Shown here: piece after piece, positions 22,799 through 37,017 of the stretch
Layout of the letters: every line of letters starts with the position of its first letter
Numbering within the stretch: position 1 is the first letter of the stretch
Assembly (NCBI RefSeq): GCF_041146395.1
Contig: NC_091009.1
Location: 758,501 to 822,500, forward strand
DNA: 64,000 nt
Direction of reading: 5' to 3'
From: Eulemur rufifrons
Taxonomy: Eukaryota > Chordata > Mammalia > Primates > Lemuridae
Made by a program: the position numbers and the translations under genes
The notes under the pieces: model-generated
What the model saw: the letters and a program-made list of their open reading frames with translations, nothing else
Told to the model about the DNA's origin: nothing
Databases searched by the model: none

Positions 22799-25700
22799 AA
22801 CCCCTAACCCTAACACTAACCCCAAGGTTAAATCTAACCGTAACCCTTATGCCAACCCTAACCCTAACCCTAACCCCTCTCACTGTAGAATAAACAGGTC
22901 CTGTGCCCTTAAACTAACCGCTAAATCTAAGCCCTAACATCAACCCTAACCTCTGACCCTAAACCTAAGCCCTGAGCCTAAAGCCCAACACTAACTCTAA
23001 ACTCTTACCCTAAAGCTAATCCCTAACCCTAATGCTAACCCCTACACAAAACCCTAACTGTGAACCCTAAACCTAACCCTAACCTCGAGCGCTAACCATA
23101 GCACTTAACTCTAACCCTAAACCTAACATGAACCCTTAATCCTAACACTAACCCTAACCCTAACTCTTAACTTTAACCCTGACTGTTAACCCTCACACTA
23201 ACCTTTAAACCTAACCTTAATCGTAATCTTTAACCCTAAACCTAATATTTAACCCTAATCCTGTACCAAACCCTAAACCCTAACCTTAAACCTAACCGTA
23301 AACCTTAACCCTGAACCTAACTGTAACGGTTAAAACTAAGGGTAACCTGTAACGCTACCCGTAACCCCTAACTCTAAGCCTTCACCCTAACACTAACCTT
23401 GATCCTTAACCCGAACCCTAACCCTAACCCTAAATCTAATTCTCAGTCTTCTTGCTTTCTTAGAGTTTAGAAAGCCTACAATCCTCCCATTCCATGCGTG
23501 AAAGGAGGCTCTTCCACTGTGTCCTGAATGAACCGCTGGGGCCCATAACCAGAGTACGATAGAGTGGGTTCCTGGTGACAATCCCAGCCCCCTAACTCCC
23601 GCCCCCCGCCTAATGCAGACAAGGCCGGTGTCCTAAGCATAAAATCTACACCTCACCCAAAACTCTAACCCTGAAAATAACGTTTAACCCTGATTCTATT
23701 GCTCACCTTAGAATGTAAACCTCACTGTAACCTGAACTTTAACCTCTTATCCTAACGTTAATGCATAACACTTACCCTGAGAATAACCCCTATCCCATAA
23801 TTCTAACCCTATCTCCTAGTCATAACTGTGACAACTCATCCCTAACCCTAATTCTAAACCACTAACACTAACTGTTACCCTACGTAGTTACTGTTACGGT
23901 AACCTACTGTTACCCTAACACTGAACCTAACCCTTACTCCTAACGCCAAAGCTATGGCTAAAAATAATGCTAACCCTTGACCCTTTACCCTAACTCCTAA
24001 CCCTAATCCTAATCCTAACCACTAAACCCAAACTTAGCTCTTAACCCTAACCCTAAACCTTACCCTGACGCCTAGACCTAACACTAACACTAAACTAACA
24101 CCTAACCCTAATCATAACCCCTAAAGCTAATCCTAACCCTGAACCCTAAACCTAACCCTAACACTTAATACTAACTATATCCCTAACCCCTAACCCTAAC
24201 CCTAACCGTTAACCCTCACCCTAACCCTTAAACCGGACCCTAACACTAAATCTTAACCCTAACACTAAATTTTAACCCTAAACCTACGCCCAACCCTTAA
24301 CCATAATCCTATCCCTTAACCCTAAACCTAACCCCTAACCCTAAACCTAACACTAACCCCAATCCTAATTCTAACCATAGCCCTTAATACATCACTACGC
24401 CTAACCCCTAACCCTAACCCCTAATGCTAACCCTAACACTGAACCCTAAACCTAACCCTATCCCTAACCCTTAAACATAACTCTATCCCTAACCAATAAT
24501 CCTAAGCCTAATCTTTAACCCTCACCCTAGAGCTTAACTCGAACCGTAACCCTAAGCCTAAACCCCAACCCTAACACTTAACACAAACCCTAAGCCTTAA
24601 CACTTAACCCCAATCCTATCCTTTAACCCTAACACTAACCCTGATGCCTAATCCTAACCCTAACACTCACCCCAACCATAAATCTAACCCTAGCCCCTAA
24701 CGCAAAACTAACCCCTAACCCCTAACCCCTAACCCTAACACTAACCCTAAATCCTAGTCCCTAACCACTAAACCTCACTTGAACCCTAACCCCTAACACC
24801 AAACCCTTAACCCTAACCATAACCCTATTTCTCACACTACTTCCATTCTCAGAGTTAACCAAGCTTAAAATACAACCATGCAATGCGTGAGTAGAGTTTC
24901 TGCATGAGTCCTGCAAGTAGGTCTGGGCCAAAGGCCCAGGATCCGATGGTGTGGTGTCGCATGGAAACATTCTGCACCCTTCTCACCATAGATTACACAG
25001 GTCCTGTACCCTTAAACTAACCGCTAAATCAAAGCCCAAACACTGACCCTAACCCCTAACCCTAAACCTAAGCCCTGACCCTAATGCCCAACACTAACAC
25101 TAAACGCTTACCCTAAACCTAACCCCTAAATATAACCTTAACCATGAACCCTAAACCTAACCCAAAACCCTAACCCTAACCATAACACTTAACTCTAACC
25201 CTAAACCTAACATGAACACTTAACCCTAACCCTAACCCATAACCCTAACACTTAACCTTAACCCTAACCGTTAACCCTCACACTAAACCTTAACCCTAAC
25301 CCTAATCCTAATCTTTAACCCTAAACCTAGCACTTAACCCTTACCCTGTACCAAAACCTAACCCCTAATCTTAACCCTAACCGTAAACCTTAAAGCTTAA
25401 CCCTAAACCTAACTGTAACTGTTAAACCTAACACTAACCTTTAACCCTGACCCTAACCAAAACCCCTAACCCTAAGCCCTCACCATAACAGTAACCTATA
25501 TTGCTAACCCTAACCCTAATCCTAGCCCTAAATTTAATTCTCAGACTTCTTGCTTTCTCAGAGTTTACAAAGCCTACAATCCTCCCATGCCATGTGTAGA
25601 AGGAGGCTCGGCCACTGTGTCCGGCATGAAACCAGGGGGCCCATACCCAGCATATGATAGAATGGCTTCTGGCATCTATCCCAGCCCCCTAAGCCCCCTC

Positions 25701-28700
25701 CTAGAGCAGGGAGGGCTCGTGATATAAGCATAAACACTACCCCTCACCCATAACCCTAACCCTGAACATCACAGCTCACCCTGATACTATTGCTCACCTT
25801 AACACATCAACCTCACCATAACTCTAACTTGAACCCGTTATCCTAACGTTAATGCATAAGACTTACCCTAAGAACAACCCCTATCCCTTAATTCTAACCC
25901 TAACTCCTAGCCACAATTATAACACCTAATCCCTAAGGCTAATTCAAAACTGCTAAACATTACCTTACCCCTACAAACAACCCTAACACTAACCCTAACC
26001 CTAACCGCTAACCCTAACCGTACACCTAAAAATAACCGTAACACTTGACACTTAACCCTAACCCCTAACCTTAACCCTAACCCTTAACCTTGATCCTAAT
26101 CCTAACAATTAAACCTAACCCTAACTCTTAAGCCTAACACTAACACGTACCCTAACGCCTAGACCTAACCCTAAGAGTAAACGTAACCCCTAACCCTAAC
26201 CCTAATCCCTAATGCTAACCCTAACACTGAACCCTAATCCTAAGCCTTAAACCTAACTCTATCCTTAAGCCATAAGCCTAGCCCTAACTGTTAACCCCAC
26301 ACTAACCCTTAACTCGAACTGTAACCCTAACCCTTAAAACTAAACCTAACACTTAACGCTAACCCTAAGCCTTAACGCTTAACCCTTATCCTATCCCTTA
26401 ACCCTAACCCTAACCCCTAATGCTAACCATAACCCCACCATAAATCTAACCCTAGCCCCTAACCCAACCCTAACCCCTAAACCCTAACCCTATCACTAAA
26501 CCCAACACCTACTCCCTAACCCCTAATCCTCACTCGAAGCTTAAGCCCTAACCCTAAGCCCTCTCCCTGACTAATCTTCATTCCTAACTCTAACCATAAT
26601 CCTAACCCTAAATCTAATTCTCAGACTTCTTGCTATCTCAGAGTTTTAAAAGCCTACAATTCTCCAAAGCCATGCGTGAAAGCTGGCTCTACCACAGTGT
26701 CCTGCATGAAACCCAGGAGCCCATACTCTGTGTACAATAGAGTGGGTTCCTGGGGACAATCACGGCCCCCTAACTCCCCCTGCTAGTGCTGACAGGGCCT
26801 ATGCCCTAAGCAAAAACCCTGCACCTCACCCATAACCCTAACCCTGAACATAACACCTAACCCTGATGTTATTGTTCACCTTAACACGTAAACCTCACTG
26901 TAACCCTAACTTTTACCCCCTATCCTAATGTTATTGAATAACACTTACCCTAAGAACAAACCCTATCCCTTAATTCTAAGCCTAACTCCTAGCATAACCG
27001 TAACACCTAATCCCTAACCTTAATTCTCAACTGTTAAACTTTACCTTCACCCTACAAACAACCCTAACACTAACCCTAACTCTAACCGCTAACCCTAACC
27101 CTAACCATTACACTGATCATAATCCTAACAATTAAACCTAACCCTAATTCTTAACCCTAACACGAACCATTACCATAATGCCTAGACCTAACCCTAACTG
27201 TAACCCTAACCCCTAACCCTAACCCTAACCGCTAATGCTAACCCTAACCCCGAACCCTAAACCTAACCCTAACCCTATCCCTTAAACCTATTACTATCCC
27301 TAAACCATTACCCTAATCGCAACTGTTAACCCTCACTCTCACCCTTAACTTGGACCGAAACCCTAACCCTTAACCCTAACCTTAACCCTTACTGCTAATC
27401 TTAAGCCTTCACCCTTTACCTTAATCCTATCTCGTAAGCCTAACCCTAAGGCTGACCCCTAACCCGCCCGAACATTAACCCTAACCCTAAATCTAACGCT
27501 AGCCCCTTACAAAAACCTAACACCTAACCCCTGACACACTAATCCTAACTTCTAATTCCTAACAGCTAAACTTCACTCAAACCCTAACCTCTAACCCTAA
27601 ACACATAACCCTAACCATAACCCTAATTCTCACACTTCCTCCGTTCTCAGAGTTGACCAAGCCTACAATAGAGCCATGCCACAAATGAGAAGAGGCTCTG
27701 CCTGAGTCCTGCATGTAGGTCTGGGCCCGAGGCCCAGGTACGATGGTGTGGTGTTGAGGCGACCCAGTCTGCACCCTTCCCACCATAGATTAAACAGAGC
27801 ATGTGCCCTTAAACTAACCACTAAATCTAAGCCCTAACACTAAACCTAAATCCTAACCCTAAACCTCGGCCCTTATCCTAACGCCCAACAGTAACACTAA
27901 ACACTCACCCTAAACTTAACCCGTAACCCGAACCCCTAAATGTAACCCTAACCATGAACCCTAAACCTAACCCTAACCTCTAGCCATAACCATAACACTT
28001 AACTCTAACCCTAAACGTTACACGAAGCCTTATTCCTAACCCTAACCCCAACCGTAACACTTAATCTTGACCCTTACCATTAACCCTCACACTAACCCTT
28101 AACCCTAACCCTAATCCTAATCTTTAACCATAAACCTAACACTGAAGCCTAACCCTGTGCCAAACGCTAAAACCAAACCTTAACCCTAACCCTGAAACTT
28201 AACCGTAAACGTAACTGTAACTATTAAAAATAACACTAACCTTTAACGCTAACCCCTAACCCTCAGAGGCCACCCTAACACTAATCTTCCTCTCTAAACA
28301 TTACCATAATCCTACCCCTAAATCTAATTCTCAGACTTCTTGCTTTCTCAGAGTTAAGAAAACCTACAATCCTCCCATGCCATGAGTAAAAGGGGGCTCT
28401 TCCACTGTGTCCTGCATGAAACCCAGGAGCCCATACCCAGCGTATGATAGAGTGCGTTCCCGGGGACAATCCCATCCCTCTAACCCCCGCCCCCCACCCA
28501 GTGCAGACAGGGACCGTACGCTAAGTATAAACACTATCCCTAACAGATAACCCTCACCCTCAATATAAAACCTGACCCTGAACCTATTGCTCACCTTAAA
28601 ACATAAACCTCTCCGAAACCCTAACTTATCCCCTTATCTTAACATTAATGTATAACACCCTGAGAAGAAGCCCTATCCCATAATTCTAAATCTAATCCCC

Positions 28701-30004
28701 AGCCATAACCCTAACACCTCATCCCTAATTCTAAAATGCCAACCCTACCTTCACCCTACCAACAACCCTAACCCTAACCCTAAACCCTTACCCTAACCCT
28801 ACGCCTAAAAATAACCCTAACCATTGATCCTTAGTCATAACCCCTAAACCTTAACCCTAACCCTTCATGCTAATCCCAATCCTAACCATTAAACATAACC
28901 CTACTTAACCCTACCGCTAACCTCTACCCTAATGCCTAGATATCTAACCCCAACACTGACCTACACTTAACACTAATCCTAACCCCAAATCCTAACCTTA
29001 AAGCTGAACCATAAACCTAACCCTTAACCCTAACCCTATCCCTAACCCCCTAACCCTAACCCTAACTGTTAAGCCTCACCCTAACATTAACCCTGACTCT
29101 AACCCTATCCCTTAACCCTAACCCCTAACCCTAACGCTAACCACAACCCTAAACCTAACCCTGGCCCCCTAACCCAGACTTAACACCTTACCCCTAACAC
29201 AAACTCTAACCCTAACCACTAATCCCTAGCACCTGACCCTGACTCGAAACCTAACCCCTAACTCGAAACCCCTAAACCCAAACCTAACCCTAATTCTCAC
29301 ACTACTTCCATTCCCAGAGTGAAGCAAGCCTACAATACAGCCATGCCATGTGTGAGATGAGGCTCCGCCTGAGTCCTGCATGGAGGTCCTCTCCCAAGGC
29401 CCAGGGAATGATGTTGTGCTTTCGTGGTGACTCAGACCACACCCCTGTCACCGTAGATTAACCAGGTCCAGTGCCCTTAAACTGACCGCTAAATCTAAGC
29501 CCTACCACCAACCCTAACCCCTGACCCTGAACCTAAGCCCCGAGCCTAAAGCCCAACACTAACTCCAAACACTTACCCTAAACCTAATCCCTATCCCTAA
29601 TGCTAAACCCTAAACCTAACCCTAACCGTGAACAGTAAACCTAACCCTAACCTCTAACACAAATCCTAACACATAGCTCTAACCCTAAAACTAACCCTAA
29701 CCCTTAACCCTGAACCTAAACCCTAACCCTATCCCTTAACCTTAACCTTAACCGTTAACTCTCATGCTAACCTTTAATCCTAACCCTAATCCTAATCTTC
29801 AACCCTAAACCTAACACAACCCTAACCCTGTACCAAACCCTAACCCCTCATCTTAACCCTATCGACAAACGTCAACCCTAAAACGAACTGTAACCGTTAA
29901 ACCTAACAGTAACCTTAAACCGTAACCCTAATCTGTAACCCTATCCCCTCACCATAACACTACACTTCTTCCTGAACCCTAACCATAATCCTAACCCTAA
30001 ATCT
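22799..30004 (-). repeat. Minus-strand telomeric arm, irregular inner part
   Basis: Degenerate CCCTAA filler with cores at 23439-23636 (A), 24828-25013 (B), 25536-25728 (A), 26616-26811 (A), 27625-27810 (B), 28326-28524 (A) and 29292-29478 (B). Core spacing varies from about 0.5 to 1.3 kb with no stable period, and cores differ from each other more than those farther right. No gene or mobile element is visible between them. Confidence 0.82.
22876..22909 (-). repeat. Truncated B core next to the junction
   Basis: Read on the minus strand this is AAGGGCACAGGACCTGTTTA followed by TTCTACAGTGAGAGG, the first ~34 bp of a B core, passing directly into repeated TTAGGG units. The remaining ~150 bp of the core are missing. 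It lies about 80 bp from the junction. Confidence 0.78.
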
Positions 30005-33000
30005 AATTCTCAGACTTCTTGCTTTCTTAGAGTTTAGAAAGCCTGCAATCCTCCCATGCCATGTGGGAAAGGAGGCTCTACCACTGTGTCCTGCATGAAA
30101 ACCACGGGCCCATACACAGAGTCTGATACAGTGGGTTCCCGGTGACAATCCCAGCCCCCTAACCTCGCCCCAGCTTAATGTAGACAGGGCCCGTGCGCTA
30201 AGCATAAACAATACCTTTAACAGATAACCCTAACCCTGAACATAGCACCTAACCCTGTTCCTATTTCTCCCCTTAACAGGTAAACCTCACCGTGAGCCTA
30301 ACTTTAACCTCTTATCCTAACGTTAATGCATAACCCATTTCCTGAGAACATCCCCTATCCAATAATTCTAACCCTATCTCCTAGTCATAACTGTAACACC
30401 TAATCCCTAACCCTAATTCTCAACCGCTAAGCCTAACCGTAACGCTGCCTACAACCCTAACACTGACAGGAACCCTTACTTCTAACCCCAACGCTATGCC
30501 TAACAAAAGCCCTAACCCTTCACCGTCACCCTAATCCCTACGCATTACCCTAACCCTTAACCGTAATCCTAATCCTAACCATTAAACCTAACCCTAGCTC
30601 TTAAAGCTAACCCTAAACCTTACCCTCCCGACTAGACCTAACCCTGACACTAACCTAACACCTAACACTAGCCATAACCCCTAAAGCTAACCCTAACCCT
30701 GAACCCTAAACCTAACCCTAACACTGATCCTTCACTATATCCCTAACCCCTAAGCCTAATCCTAACTGTTAACCCTCACCCTAACACTTAAACTGGACCA
30801 TAACACTAAACATTAACCCTAACACTAAACTTTAACCCTAACCATAAGCCCAACACTTAACCCTAATCCTATCCCTTAACCCTAAGCCTAACCCTAAGCC
30901 CTAACACTAAACCTAACCCTAACCCCAACCCTAACCCTTAATCTTGACCGTTACCATTAACCCTCACACTAACCCTAATCCTAATCTTTAACCATAAAGC
31001 TAACACTGAAGCCTAACCCTGTGTCAAACGCTAAACCCAAACCTTAACCCTAACCCTCAAACTTAACCATAAACCTAACTGTAACTGTTAAACCTAACAC
31101 TAACCTCTAACGCTAACCCTTAACCCTAAGACCCCACCTTAACACTAACCCTAACCCTAAACATTATCATAATCCTACCCCTAAATCTAATTCTCGGACT
31201 TCTTGCTTTCTTAGAGTTTAGAAAGCCTAAAATCCTCCCATGCCATGAGTAAAAGGGGGCTCTGCAGCTCTCTCTTGCATGAAACCAGGAGCCCATACCT
31301 AGCGTATGATAGAGTGGGTTCCCGGGGAAATCCCATCCCCGTAACCCCAGTCCCCGCCCAGTGCAGACAGAGCCTGTACGCTAAATATAAACACTACCCC
31401 TAACAGATAACCCTCACCCTGAACATAGCACCTGACCCTGATCCTATTGCTCACCTTAAAACATAAACCTCCCCGTAACCCTAACTTATCCCCTTATCTT
31501 AACGTTAATGCATAACACACTGAGAAGGAGCCCTATCCCATAATTCTAATCCTAACCCCTAGCCATAACCGTAACACTTCATCCTTAATTCTAAAATGCC
31601 AACCCTAACCTTCACCCTACCAACAACCCTAACCCTAACCCTAATCCCTAACCCTAAGCCCTCACATATCACTAATCCTCATCCCTAAACCGTACCATAA
31701 TACTAACTCTAAATCTAACTCTCAGACTTCTTGCTTTCTCAGAGTTTTGAAAGCCTACAATCCCACTAAGCCATGCATGAAAGCCCGCTCTGCCACAGTG
31801 TCCTGCATGAAACCCAGAGGCCCATACACTGCGTACGATAGAGTGCGTTCCCAGCGACCATCACAGACCCCTAACTTCGCCTCCTAGTGCATACAGGGCC
31901 TGTGCCCTAAGCACAAACCCTACCCCTCACCCATAACCCTAACCCGAAACATAACACCTGACCCTGATGCTACTGTCCACCTTAACACGTAAACCTCACC
32001 GTAACCCTAACTTTAACCCCTTATATTAACGATAATGCATGACACCCTGAGAACAAGCCCTATAGCGTAATTCTAACCCTAACTCCTAGCCATAACCGTA
32101 ACACCTAATCCCTAATTCTGAAACGCCAACCCTAACCTTAATCCTACCAACAACACTAACACTAACCCTAAACACTTACCCTAACCCTACACCTAAAAGT
32201 AACCCTAACCATTGATACTTAGTCATAACCCCTAAACCTTAACCCTAACCCTTCACGCTAATCCCAATCCTAACCATTAAACATAACCCTACTTAACTCT
32301 ACCCCTAACCTATACCTTAATGCCTAGAGATCTAACCCCAACACTGACCTACAGTTAACACTAACCCTAACCCCTGATCCTAACCTTAAACCTGAACTAT
32401 AAAACTAACCCTTAACCCTAACCCTATCCATAACCCCCTAACCTTAACCCTAAATGTTAAGCCTCACCCTAACACTTAACCCTGACTCTAAGCCTAAACT
32501 TTAACCCTAACACCTAACCCTAACGCTAACCCCAACCCTAAACCTAATCCTGGCCCCCGAACCCAGACTTAACACCTAACCCCTAACACTAACTCTAACC
32601 CTAACCACTAATCCCTAGCACCTGACCCTGACTCGAAACCTAATCCCTAACTCGAAACCCCTGACCCCAAACCTATCCCTAATTCTCACACTAATTCCAT
32701 TTCCAGAGTAAAGCAAGCCTACAATACAGCCATGCCATGTGTGAGATGAGGCTCCGCCTGAGTCCTGCATGTAGGTCCTCTACCAAGGCCCAGGGAATGA
32801 TGTTGTGCTTTCGTGGTGACTCCGACCACACCCCTCTCACCGTAGATTAACCAGGTCCTGTGCCCTTAAACTGACCACTAAAGCTAAGCCCTACCACCAA
32901 CCCTAACCCCTGACCCTGAACCTAAGCCCCGAGCCTAAAGCCCAACACTAACTGTAAACACTTACCCTAAACCTAATCCCTAACCCTAATGCTAACCCCT

Positions 33001-33591
33001 AGAGGTAACCCTAACCGTGAACAGTGAACCTAAGCCTACCTCTAACACAAACCCTAACACATAACTCTAACCCTAAAACTAACCCTAACGCTTAACCCTG
33101 AACCTAAACCCTAACTCTAACCCTTAACCTTAACCTTAACCGTTAACTCTCATGCTAACCTTTAATCCCAACCCTAATCCTAATCTTCAACCCTAAACCT
33201 AACACAACCCTAACCATGTACCAAACCCTAACCCCTCATCTTAACCCTATCTGCAAACCTCAACACTAAAACAAACTGTAATTGTTAAACCTAAGAGTAA
33301 CCTTAAACCGTAACCCTAATCTGTAACCCTATCCCGTCACCATAACACTACACTTCATCCTGAACCCTAACCATAATCCTAACCCTAAATCTAATTCTCA
33401 GACTTCTTGCTTTCTTAGAGTTTAGAAAGCCTGCAATCCTCCCATGCCATGTGGGAAAGGAGACTCTACCACTGTGTCCTGCATGAAAACCACGGGCCCA
33501 TACCCAGAGTCCGATACAGCGGGTTCCCCGTGACAATGGCAGCCCCCTAACCTCCCCCCAGCTTCATGCAGACAGGGCCCGTGCACTAAGC
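30005..33591 (-). repeat. Four-core HOR in inverted orientation
   Basis: Reading the minus strand: A2 (33393-33591), B (32681-32868), A3 (31718-31912), A1 (31189-31384), A2 (30005-30202). Spacings A2-B 723, B-A3 956 and A3-A1 528 bp closely match the plus arm (741, 1005, 526). The A1-A2 interval is shorter (1.18 against 1.82 kb). The same unit therefore existed before the two arms took opposite orientations. Confidence 0.75.
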
Positions 33592-36500
33592 ATAAACAAT
33601 ACCTTTAACAGATAACCCTAACCCTGAACATAGCACCTAACCCTGTTCCTATTTCTCCCCTTAACACGTAAACCTCACCGTGAGTCTAATTTTAACCTCT
33701 TATCGTAACGTTAATACATAAACCATTCCCTGACAACATCCCCTATCCAATAATTCTAACCCTATCTCCTAGTCATAAATGTAACACCTAATCCCTAACC
33801 CTAATTCTCAACCGCTAAGCCTAACCGTAACACTGCCTACAACCCTAACACTGACAGGAACCCTTAGTTCTAACCCCAACGCTATGCCTAACAAAAGCCC
33901 TAACCCTTCACCCTTCACCCTAACCACTACGCATTACCCGAACCCTTAACCGTAATGCTAATCATAACCATTAAACCTAACCCTGGCTCTTAAGCTAACC
34001 CTAAACCTTACCCTCACGACTAGACCTAACCCTGACACTAACCTAACACCTAACACTAACCAGAACGCCTAAAGCTAACCCTGAACCCTATCCCTAACCC
34101 TAGCAGTAAACTTTAACCCTAAAACTAAGCCCAACCCATAACCCTAATCCTATCCTTTTACCCTAAAACTAACCCCTAAACCTAACCCCTATACCTCACC
34201 CTAACTCTAATCCCAATCCTAATTCTAACCATACCCCTTCATAAAACACTAACTCCTAACCGCTAACCCTAACACTAACCAAAAACCCTAATCACTAATC
34301 CCTAACCCTAACGCTTAACCTTTACCCTAACCGTTAACCCTCACCCTAATTCTTAACACTGACCCTAACCTTAACCTTTAACTCTAAGCCTAACCCTTAA
34401 CCCTACAGTAAGGAAGACCCTTAATGCTAATGGGATCCCTTATCCCTAACCCTAACACTACAGCTAAAAATAACCCTAACCTTTGAACCTTAAACCTAAC
34501 CCCTAACACTTACTTTAACCCCAAACCCTAACCCTAATCCTAAGCATTAAACCTAACCCTATCTCTTAACCCTAACCCTAGCCCTTACCCTAACGCCTAG
34601 ATCTAACCCTAAATCTAATCTACCGCCTAATCCTAACCTTAAGCCTTAATGCTAACGCTAACCCTGAAGCCTAAACCTACCTGTAACCCTTAACAGTAAC
34701 CCTATCCGTGAACCTTAACGCTGACCCTAACCATTAATCGCACCCAAGCATTTAACCCTGACCCTAACCCTAATCCTTAATGATAACCCTAACACTAAAC
34801 CCTAACCCTAAGCCCAACACTTAACCCTAATCCTATCCCTTAACCCTAACCCTAACCCTAACCCTAATACTAACCGCTAAACGTAACCCTAACCGTGAAC
34901 AGTAAACCTAACCCTAACCTCTAACACAAACCATAGCACATAACTCTAACCCTAAAACTAACCCTAACCCTAACCCTAACCCTAAACCCTAACTCTTAAC
35001 CTTAACCCTAAGCGTTAACTCTCACGCTAACCTTTAATCCTAACCCTAATCCTAATCTTCAACCCTAAACCTAACACTTAACCCTAACCCTGTACCAAAC
35101 CCTAACCCCTCATCTTAACCCTAACCTTAAACCTCAACCCTAAACCAAAGTGTAACCGTTAAATCTAAGAGTAACCTTTAACCCTTACCGTAATCCCTAA
35201 GCCTAAGCCCTCACCCTAACACTAAACTTCATCCTTAACCCTAACCATAACCCTAACCCTAAATCTAATTCTCAGACTTCTTGCTTTCTTAGAATTTAGA
35301 AAGCCTGCAATCCTCCCACGCCATGCGTGAAAGGAGGCTCTGCCACAGTGTCCTGCATGAAACCCAGAGGCCCATACACTGGGTGCGGTAGAGTGGGTTC
35401 CCAGCGACCATCACAGACACCTAACTTTGCCTCCTAGAGCATACAGGGCCCGTGCCCTAAGCATAAACCCTACCCCTCACCCATAAGCCTAACCCACAAC
35501 ATAACACCTAACCCTGATCCTACTGCTCACCTTAACAGGTAAACCTCACCATAACCCTAACTTTAACCCGATATCTTAACGTTAATGCATGACACCCTGA
35601 GAACAAGCCCTATACCGTCATTATAACCCTACCTCCTAGCTATAACCGTAACACCTAATCCCTAATTCTGAAACGCCAACCCTAACCTTAACCCGACCAA
35701 CAACACTAACACTAACCCTAACCCCTTACCCTAATCCTACGCCTAAAAGTAACCCTAACCGTTGATCCTTAGTCATAACCCCTAACCTTAACCCTAACCC
35801 TTAACCCTATTCCCAATCCTAACCATTAAACATAACCCTAACTCTTAACCCTAACCCTAACCTTTACCCTAATGCCTAGAGATCTAACCCCAACACTGAC
35901 CTACAGTTAACACTAACCCCAACCCCTAATGCTAACCTTAAACCTGAACCAAGCTCCTAACCCTTAACCCTAACACTATCCCTTACCCCTAAGCCTAACC
36001 CCAACTGTTAACCCTCTAACCCTCACCCTGAATCCTAACCCTATCCCTTAACCCTAACCCCTAAACCTAACGCTAACTCCAACCCTAAACCTTACCCTGG
36101 CCCCCTAACCCAGACTTAACACCTTACCCCTAACACTAACTCTAACCCTAACCACTAATCCCTAGCACCTAACCCTGACTCGAAACCTAACCCCTAACAC
36201 GAAAAACCCTAACCCCAACCTCAACCCTAATTCTCACACTACTTCCATTCCCAGAGTGAAGCAAGCCTACAATACAGCCATGCCATGTGTCAGATGAGGC
36301 TCCGCCTGAGTCCTGCATGGAGGTCCTCTCCCAAGGCCCAGGGAATGATGTTGTGCTTTCGTGGTGACTCCGACTGCACCCCTCTCACCGTAGATTAACC
36401 AGGTCCTGTGCCCTTAAACTGACCGCTAAAGCTAAGCCCTACCACCAACGCTAACCCCTGACCCTGAACCTAAGCCCCGAGCCTAAAGCCCAACATTAAC

Positions 36501-36649
36501 TCTAGACCCTTACCCTAAACCTAATCCCTAACCCTAATGCTAACCCCTAAACCCAACCCTAACCGTGAACAGTAAACCTAACCCTAACTTCTAACATAAA
36601 CCATAGCACATAACTCTAACCCTAAAACTAACCCTAACCCTAACCATAA

Positions 36650-36662
36650 CCCTAAACCCTAA
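36650..36662. repeat. Alu target site duplication, left copy
   Basis: CCCTAAACCCTAA, repeated at 37005-37017. The empty sequence in neighbouring units reads CCCTAAACCCTAACTCTTAACC, so one copy is ancestral. Because the target is itself telomeric repeat, the exact ends are ambiguous by 1-2 bases. Confidence 0.8.
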
Positions 36663-36663
36663 A

Positions 36664-37004
<341 letters not shown>

Positions 37005-37017
37005 CCCTAAACCCTAA
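37005..37017. repeat. Alu target site duplication, right copy
   Basis: CCCTAAACCCTAA, matching 36650-36662. The following CTCTTAACCTTAAC continues the telomeric filler as in units without the Alu. Confidence 0.8.
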
